The notes under the pieces are model-generated. The model saw nothing but the letters and a program-made list of their open reading frames with translations, did no database searches and was not told the DNA's origin. The position numbers and the translations under genes are program-made. Source: Rana temporaria (Eukaryota > Chordata > Amphibia > Anura > Ranidae). From it: DNA of 64,000 nucleotides. Each line of letters begins with the position of its first letter. Position 1 is the first letter of the stretch. The stretch is from positions 126,260,640 through 126,324,639 of the forward strand of contig NC_053500.1 in assembly GCF_905171775.1 (NCBI RefSeq). Reading direction: 5' to 3'. This document shows positions 26,801 through 35,800 of the stretch, one piece after another.

Positions 26801-29800
26801 CTCTGCCTGTATCAGCACTACAGTACACCTCCCACCTGCTGACTGTTTTCAGCTGTCTGCACCAAGCTCCTGCTGTCTGCTGTCCGGTCATCCCAGCATC
26901 TCCGCAGTCCCTGCACAGCATCCCCGGAGTCTTCAGGAGACCACCGCAGACCTGCACAGCATCTTACCAGGCGCTTGTGCGACTCTGAACTCTAGCGCTC
27001 CCTGTCTGCTCTACCAGGGGTTCCAGAGTCAGAGGAGCAAGGGTTGCCGCTCCCTGCACGTCAGGCTCTGCTCTGTACCAGGTACGTGACAGATTGTGTA
27101 ACATTCCTGTACTAATCGCATTAATTACAGTAAACAAATACATTTATTCTGCAAAGTCTGGTCTGGTCACTTAATGAAGATGAGTTAAAGAATGCCTACA
27201 CAATGTGTACAAAAAGGGAAACAAAGTGTAAATAAATTAAAGTGATTAACATCAGTGTATGAAAGGAAAAGCAGCCAGTACGGGACGAGGATAATAGTTG
27301 CCTGTTTCAGAAGGTTCCATTAGGAAGGGTGTTTTGGTGTCTGCCTAGTGTGGTGTTTACCTTCTCAGCAGTAGGGTCACTGCATTCCGAAGCATTTCCA
27401 GGAACAGGAACCTGGACCATGGAAGAAAAGAGGCCTTGCTAGTAAATGGCATTCCTTTCAATGCCTACAGGTTGGAGCAAAACGTGCTGTGTTGGAGAAC
27501 TGGTGGGGGATAGTTAACATTCGGCACGGATAACCTCACATAACTCTGTAGTCTAGTGCTGGGACAGGTAAGACCAGACCAATGTTACCGGTCCTTCTGG
27601 TGTGGGGTCTTGTAAGGTGTCCTAGCCGAATAGGTTGTCAACTCACATGTTAATTATTTTCATTGTAGTGGGCCTGGTGGCAGCTAAAGCAAAGTTCCCT
27701 ATGCCGTGGTGCAGTGGCATCTGTGGGGTGGCCCATGCCTACATGCACATCTATTTAAAATGCTATGCTCCCAGCAGTCAGGGCTCCTATTCACTAAGGC
27801 TGTAATTTCTGCAGCCTTTGCAGGAATAATGGTCTTCCATGTTAACCCAAAACCTGAAAGCATATTGCATTTGGCTTGTTTCTGAATTGAACTCCCATCT
27901 CACTGCTCACTATCCTTACTTACCCTCTTGTATGCATAACTTTTTATTTACTTCAGTGAGTATGTAATCCACTGCTGGACAAGCCTGGAATATAAGAAAA
28001 AACGATTACAAATGGATATATAACCTTTCTTTTTTATGATCTGTTTATTAAACTTGCTATGCTCATGTTTTTTGTGTGCATACCTGTATGCATCAGGCCA
28101 GTGTTTTACAAGGAAGGGGCCCACAAAATCAGCATAGCCCCTTAATAGTGAATGGATAACGTATGTAGGGCTATCCATACATAGTTAGATTTCTCTAGTT
28201 CAGTCAGTTCCCCCATTCACACTAAACAGTGTAGGTGAGGGAATCTACAGTACATTGCCAACTCTTGTATTTAGGCAGACACAGCATTCTGAATATTAAA
28301 ATGGTAACTACATCTGACAGGATGCAGTGAATATTGGGCCAACAGCTTTCCATCTGGCTCAGTCAAATTTTAAATTGACTTTTGCCGAGCTGGTAGGTCT
28401 ACCCATGGCTCGAAATTCGACTGATTCAGTGAAATAGGACAAAATGTGATCCATGTATGGCATAAATATGTATATATAAAGGCAAGGGACAATATGCTAA
28501 CTATGGGCCAGATTCAGAGACAATTACGTTACTCCGCGGCGGCGTAACGTATCCCATTTACGTTACACCGCCGTAGGTTTACAGCGTTAGTGCCTGATTC
28601 ACAAAGCTCTTACCTGTAAACTTGCGGCGGTCTAACGTAAATGCGCTTGGCGCAAGCCCGCCTAATTCAAATGGGACGGGCACCATTTAAATTAGGCGCG
28701 TTCCCACGCCGAACGTTCTGCGCATGCTCCGTTAGGAAATTTCCCGACGTGCATTTGTGCGAAATTACGGTGTGACGTGCGTTACGGCGTTTCGTATTCC
28801 CGGACGTCTTACGCAAAAAAAAAAAAATTTGAAATTCTACCCGGGAACGACGGCCATACTTTAACATGGCTGATCTAAACATAAGCCATGTTAAAGCAGG
28901 TGTAACTTTGCGACGGGTAAAAACGACTAGCGACGACGTACGGGATTGCGACGAACGCGCGGATCTTCGTGGATCGCCGTAACTAGTTATTTGCATATTC
29001 TACGCCGACCGCAATGGAATCGCCTCCTAGCGGCCGGCCTAGAATTGCATCCTAAGATCCGACGGTGTAAGTCAATTACACCTGTCGGATCTTATGGCTC
29101 TTATGGCTATCTATGCGTAACTGATTCTATGAATCAGTCGAATAGTTAGGACGGGCGGATCACAGAGATACGACGGCGTATCAGGAGATACGCCGTCGTA
29201 TCTCTTCTGTGAATCTGGCCCTATATACTTTTGTACTGCTTCTAACTGATTAAAGGTAAATCCAGTCGTCAGGAAGCATGAGCTGAGCTCAGCAATGAGA
29301 AAAAGCAATGAGGTGGGGGGCCCTGCAGCATCATGTGACTGACATAAAGACATCAAACTGGGAGGGTATTGGAGCATGGAGCTTGGATTTTGACTCCAAC
29401 TGCATTTATATATTATTAAATAGAAATCCTGTCTATTCTTTGAAAGTGGTCTCAAATTCATGTTATTAAAAGCAATAGTACATTCTAATAGTTAACAGCT
29501 GTATACACAAGGCATGCATTACTATTCAGATCACTTACTGTATTAGGCAAAATAGTTTTGAGGTTTTTATCTAAGAAATTATTCATCACATTTGGCAAAA
29601 TTCTGTAAAACAGAAATAAGCAGAATTAATATTATACTTTTGCCAAATTTTCCACACCTTATACAATACTACACATTTACTTGGGGGAAAAAATGGAACC
29701 CATGGTTTACAATACACACTCAGATCAACTCCTAAATCCTAGCTAGGAATCCTTTTTTTTTTTCCGTATAATGTTTTTTTTTTTAATAGATTACAACAGT

Positions 29801-32800
29801 TACAGTATGTCAGATGACAACAACTAAGAATGAGATACAGCATTGAAATACAGATTAATGCAATAATAATTGAACTGTTGTAGGAGTTGTAGTATTACAC
29901 AGATATAACTAAACATAAATAAAAACAATTACTAATACATGGAAATGAGAACTAATGGAGGGAAGGGAGAGGATAATGGTGGTGTTCCGAAGGTGGATTT
30001 CACTTATTTTATTTCGCTATTATCCATGAAAGGGTATCAATACCATGACATGAGAACTCTTGAGTCGAAAGTGTCTGGAGTATAGTATATAGCCCAGGGC
30101 TTCCATATGCTATCAAATTTTTTGCCAACCCATTTTTGTCTAGCGCTTCCAGTTTAGCATGTACGAATGAAAGATTCGTTCTCCTCTCGGCTTCCGACAA
30201 CAGTAATGCAGGTGATTTCCATGCGCTGGCTATTACCTGTTTCGCGGCTATCATAAATAAAATAAATAACTTATGTTGATTCCGAGAAAGGGTTTCTGGT
30301 TTAATGTTAAGTAAGGCCGCCATTGGATCCGGTAGTATAATACAGTCAAATATTTTAAAAGCGATCCTGAAAATCCCTTCCCAGAATTTCCTTGCAAGTG
30401 GACACTGCCACCAGATGTGGATATATGTTCCTTTGTCTGGGCAACCGCGGAAACAGAGATCTATGCAGTTTGCTGAACATTTGGCTAATCTATTGGGAAC
30501 CAGGTACCAACGGGAAAGCACTTTATATGATGTTTCCATTGCCGATACATTTATAGATGCAGAGCTAGTATTAGACCGAATGCTTGCCCAGGTTTCGTTA
30601 TTAATTTTACATTCTAAGTCTAATTCCCATTTAGCAGTATAAGAGGGTAATATAGTATTTGATTTAGTGATCAGTTGGGAATAAATTATTGAAATACGAC
30701 CTTTGGCATGTGGATCTTTGAGACATATCCTTTCAAATTGGGTGATATTCCTAGCTAGGAATCCTATCTTCAACCAATTCACTCAGGAAAGAAAATAAGT
30801 CCATATTCCAAAATATTACTTGATCATTTGATTACCACTTGTTCTAACTATAAGAAATAATCTTATCACACAAAGTATAATTTTGTCATAAATCCTAATA
30901 ATTTTTTATTTGTATATACTGCATTTCTCTGGATCCATGATATAATGTTTTGTACCATTATTTTGTACCTAATAAAAAAGTTTGTAAACATAAAAATCAC
31001 TGATATACTTAATTTTTTTCTATTATTAGTTCACTTTCAGCCTGGAGATACTGGGCCAGATCCACAAAAGGGATACGACGGCGTATCCCTGTTTCTATCT
31101 TTGGAACTGATCCACAGAATCAGTTTCCAAAAGATAGGGAGAAGATCCGACATGTGTAAGGGACTTACACTGTCGGATCTTAGGATGCAGTACCGCATCC
31201 GCCGCTGGGGGCATTTCGAGTCGAAATGCTGCTTCGGGTATGCAAATTAGCACTTACGGAGATCCACGAAGTATTAGTTTGCAATTGTAAAATTAGGGCT
31301 GCTTTTACAAGGCCTAAACTGTTTAGGCCTTGTAAAAGTAGACCCTTCTATCCCGCGTCGCCGTCTTTTTTTTTTTAAATTTTTTTTTTTTCCCGCCGCA
31401 ACTCGTATTTTTTTTTTTACGCCCGTCGCGATTCTCAAAACCCGGCGCAACGTAAAACCGCGCTAAGCACGTCGGGAAAATGACGTCGTGAGCATGCGCA
31501 GTACAGCCGGCGCAGGAGCGCGCCTAATTTAAATGGGACTCGCCCCATTTGAATAGGAACGCCTTGCGCCGGCCGGATTTAAGTTACACAGCCGAAAATT
31601 TCTAGGTAAGTGCTTTGTGGATAGGGCACTTAGGTAGAAATTTTGCGGCAGTGTAACTTAAACGGCAATATTTAAGTTACGGCGGCTGGCTGTGAATCTG
31701 GCCCTATGTATCTATTATTTAAGACAAAGCTATTGAAAGTCTGAAAATTGTTGATATTTCTTTATTTGTACCCTCTCTACAGACTCTACCTGTAGCGCTC
31801 CTCCATTTACTAACTTAAAATACTTCCTACAATCCCCAAATAGCACTTGTGATATACCCACGGGGCTGTTTGTGAAAATTGAGCAAAATATTGATGGCCT
31901 TATAGCCATGGTCATAACTCCAGGCAGTAAAATCACGTCTACTTACCCTTTTGGTAGATTGGCTTTGACATTAAGTACTTCCACTCTGCATTCTGAAACT
32001 CGTAACGTAGGGCAGGTTACATTTTCCTTCTTTAGGGTTGAATTTGTAATAATGTTTATTTCCAATTTCAGCTCTGTCCTTCCACCCAGAAAACTGTTGA
32101 ACAATAGTAAATAGTCAAGGTCTTTACATTTTTGAGATATACTCAGACCATCTTGTGATCTAGGCACAGCTCACCTTTTTCCCCCAATTTCTATCTTGTT
32201 TGTCACAAACATATGGACACCAAGATTAGGAAGAAAGTCAAGTTCGATGTTGGAGAAGTCAATTTTTTCTACTTTAATGCTGGTGATTTAAAAGACAAGT
32301 ATGAATAAATATAAGAAGTTGTTGCAGAGGTGTTGAGTTATATTGTGCCAGTTTGAAAATAAGCAGAATTGTCAAATGCGCACAAAGAAACCTTAAGTAT
32401 CTTAACATTGGCAGAAACATGCCCCCATAGGACAATAAACAATAATATCTAATATGATAAAAGTTTCTATACAGTTAGGCACCACTGGCTCGGACTTGGT
32501 CTGGCTGCTGAGATGTTCCTGAAGGATTGCATACCAGGTAGACCCATAGTTGGTCGGCAGCAGAAACGTAACCCAACTTCCAAAGTCTTGGCTCATTTCT
32601 AGGACCTGCATATATGTATATTTTTCAACATGTTGTGACAGCATGTGTGTATGTTTGGGGAGGGGGTGAAAATTTTGTAATTAGCAAACATCTAACTTAC
32701 TTTGTAATCCCCTTGACTGGACTTTTACCCTTTTTGCCAAGAGCTTTCTTGGTTGCTGGAGATTCTGACATTTTCTTGATCAAGAAGTCCTTATTTGAAA

Positions 32801-35800
32801 GTACTCCTGTCACAACTGCAAAAGTAGACATTGCCCATTAATATTTTGTGCTTGTTAAATAGTTTTGTTGGGTTTTTAAAAACACATGTATTCACAGGAA
32901 ATATGATTTGTCAATTAAGGTGATACAGCACTATTGGTACAATCATATTACTAAGTGGTCAGTAATGTATTGTCACAGGCAAAAGATAACAATGATGGCA
33001 ATTTGACTTTATAAATTATACAATATTCAATTTCTAAATCAGATGAACACTCAAAATTAAGGCAGTGATATATTTGAAGGGACAAAAAAATATAAATATA
33101 AAAGACCATTAGCTTTTCATAGACCATACTAGTGTGCAATAGTCTGGATTTAACAGATTTATTTATTTGTTAATTTTGTGTTTAAGGGCCAGGTTAATTA
33201 ACAAGAAATTGTAAAACTTCGTAATAAATAGAAACCCAATCACTAAACCAAGTGTGGCCTATCCATTAAGGGCGCACAGGCGCCTCCCCCCATCCATGCC
33301 CCTTGCAGGACGCCGGATGCATGGATTTCAATGGGGGGGTTTTGAAGCACCTGATTAGAGCCAGAGGCTCTAATAAGCTTCAAAATAGGGTGGGCTCGGG
33401 GGGCAGAGAATGCGAACCAAGACTACACATGTTTGTTACAATAGCGAATGAACATTCACTATTTTAACACTGATCCTCATCCCGGCCAATCAGGAAGAGG
33501 CTTAAAGGAAAGGCAATCATATTGGACTTCTAGGAGGAGGGGAGGAGATGCAGGGCGTCATTATGATGGAGGAGAGGACACAGAGTCACTGCCCTCTGCC
33601 CACCACCTGCCACCTAGATGGTGTAAGTGCTGGACCAACGTGCAGACAGCGAGCGGGTGCTGCTGGCCGCTTGGGGGGATGGTTGTTTGCTGCCCCCTGC
33701 CCCAAAAAAACGCCAGCTGCCACTGAACTACACTCTCATGTATTATTTCTTTGGGGGTTACATCATCAAACACATTAGTTATGTTTATTGATGTCCCATT
33801 GCCTGCAGGCAGCTGCTTCTGGTAATAAACTTCCATGTATTGCCCTCTTCAGGGCTGCCGAATACTGCCTGCTACTGAGAAAAGTTGCACTTCTGGCTTG
33901 CCCCTTCTAGCCTCTCTGCCATTCAGAGACTTTGTATGTTTTTTTTTTTCCCACAATGCAACAAGTTCTATGATTGGGTGGTGAAGATCTTGTAAATTCA
34001 TCTTCTCCTCCTCAATTCATAGAACATAATGCATTGTTGAAGAATACTAGTACAAGCTCTGTAAATAGCAGAGAAGGCAGAAGGGGGCAGGTAAAAGGGA
34101 CAACTTTTTTTTAGTAACAGTGGCTACTGTTAACTCTCACAACATTGGAAGACAGTTGCTCAGGGTAGTATCCAGCAACTGTAAAAGAGGCACTAAATGG
34201 ATTTTTACCTTCATACCTTTTTCAAAGGTTTTAGCTTGCATAAGAGCATCGTTTACAGCAAGATTTTGCACATTTGTAAAGCTTTCAGGAAACTTTAAGC
34301 AGCTTTATTTAAACCTCTAACAACAAATTCAGTTCCAATATGGGGATGTTTAAGTGTATCTCTAGGCAAAGTGTTTTTTTTTTTATTTATTTTTTAGTTT
34401 TGGATGGAATGAGGAAGGGTTTGTCCCTCTGTCAAGTTGCTGTTATTGCTGTCCTCATTGGGGAAATGTACCCCTCTATTTGTATTGGTAATCTTTGTCA
34501 CCAATTAAAAGAATGATGGGAAATCCAAAATTTCAGTGCTGTGCCCAGAGCAAGAGGTAAGAGAGACTTCAACGCCCTTTAGGAGATTTTCTCTAAGTTA
34601 ATGTTTTTTCTCTGGGACTGGAAGGGAAATCTCACTAATGGTAAACAAGCAGCAAAAAATAACCTGGCAGGGGTCTAACCCTTGCTATCTTAAAGTGGTT
34701 TTAATTGTGACCTAAGCACATATATCTGTAGTGTTTACTTGTCTCTCTCAAAAGCTCAAAGTGCCATAGCCCTCTCGTGCTCCGTTCCTCTTTTATCAGC
34801 ATCAGTCACTTCTGGCAAGTTCTCCGACACATGAGATAACAGTAGCTGAAAATTTGTGTTGGGGAGGGAGCTTAGAGGGAGATAAGCAGACAGCTGGTCT
34901 ATTCATAATACAGCTCTGCATGTTCCTTCCTTGGCCTATGTGAAGGGGCTGTGTGCCTTTCCTCCAATAAGCTCTCACACAGTGTAAGCTCAGACTCCAC
35001 ACCCACCCCCCCTATGTGCTGCTAAACAGGAAGAAAGATTTATAACATGATGTGCACTTTCCAAAGAACGTAGAAAGGAAAAGACAGCAGACATACAAGT
35101 AGGAGGATTTGTTTAATCTCTGTGCATCATTTGTGGCTGTTCACTTCATTGGGCTATAGGGCAGAGTTTACAACCACTTTAAGCTAAAAAATGTCTATAC
35201 GTACAAAGATGGTAATAATGATAGTGTTGACTATTATTTTTAAGTTTCTAATAGGCTTAAGCACGTTTTCAATGAACTTTAAGCAGTGCTGAAGCTTACT
35301 AAAGCAGTTTGTTTAAAGTGACATCAGAAAAACACATTTAAAATATAACTAAATGCAATTTTTATCAGTTTTCGATGGAGTAGAGAGGTACTGGAACACC
35401 TATCAGGTTTTATTGCACTCTGTGCCCCTGTTAAGACCCTATTTGTCCTCTCTACTGTTATCACCGAGTGTGAAAAAAAACAACTAAATTTGGGGTTGTA
35501 ACCAGAACAGGCCAGAGGGAAAATCTTCCAATAAGGACACTGACCCTGGTGGCAACAACACAGAATTTTCCTTCTCTTTGGAGAGATTTCCTCTTACTTT
35601 CTGTTTTGGTTATGGGACAGGAAGAGCAGGAGATGTTCATAATGGGACATAGAAGGCAAAAACGAAAAGGGGTTATAACCCTTCCTTGTCTTATCCAAAA
35701 TAAAAAATGAAAGTTTTGCTTTTCGTTCTGTTTTAAGAGGCCCTGGAAACTCAAACCAACTTTAATCTGTAGACATACAATTGGTCTACAAACCACAAAC

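Noticed and set aside
30749..30782. ATG at 30782 as the start of the 257-codon LINE frame
   Set aside because: These bases are target duplication and flanking intron; the element is 5'-truncated and its frame is merely open upstream by chance.
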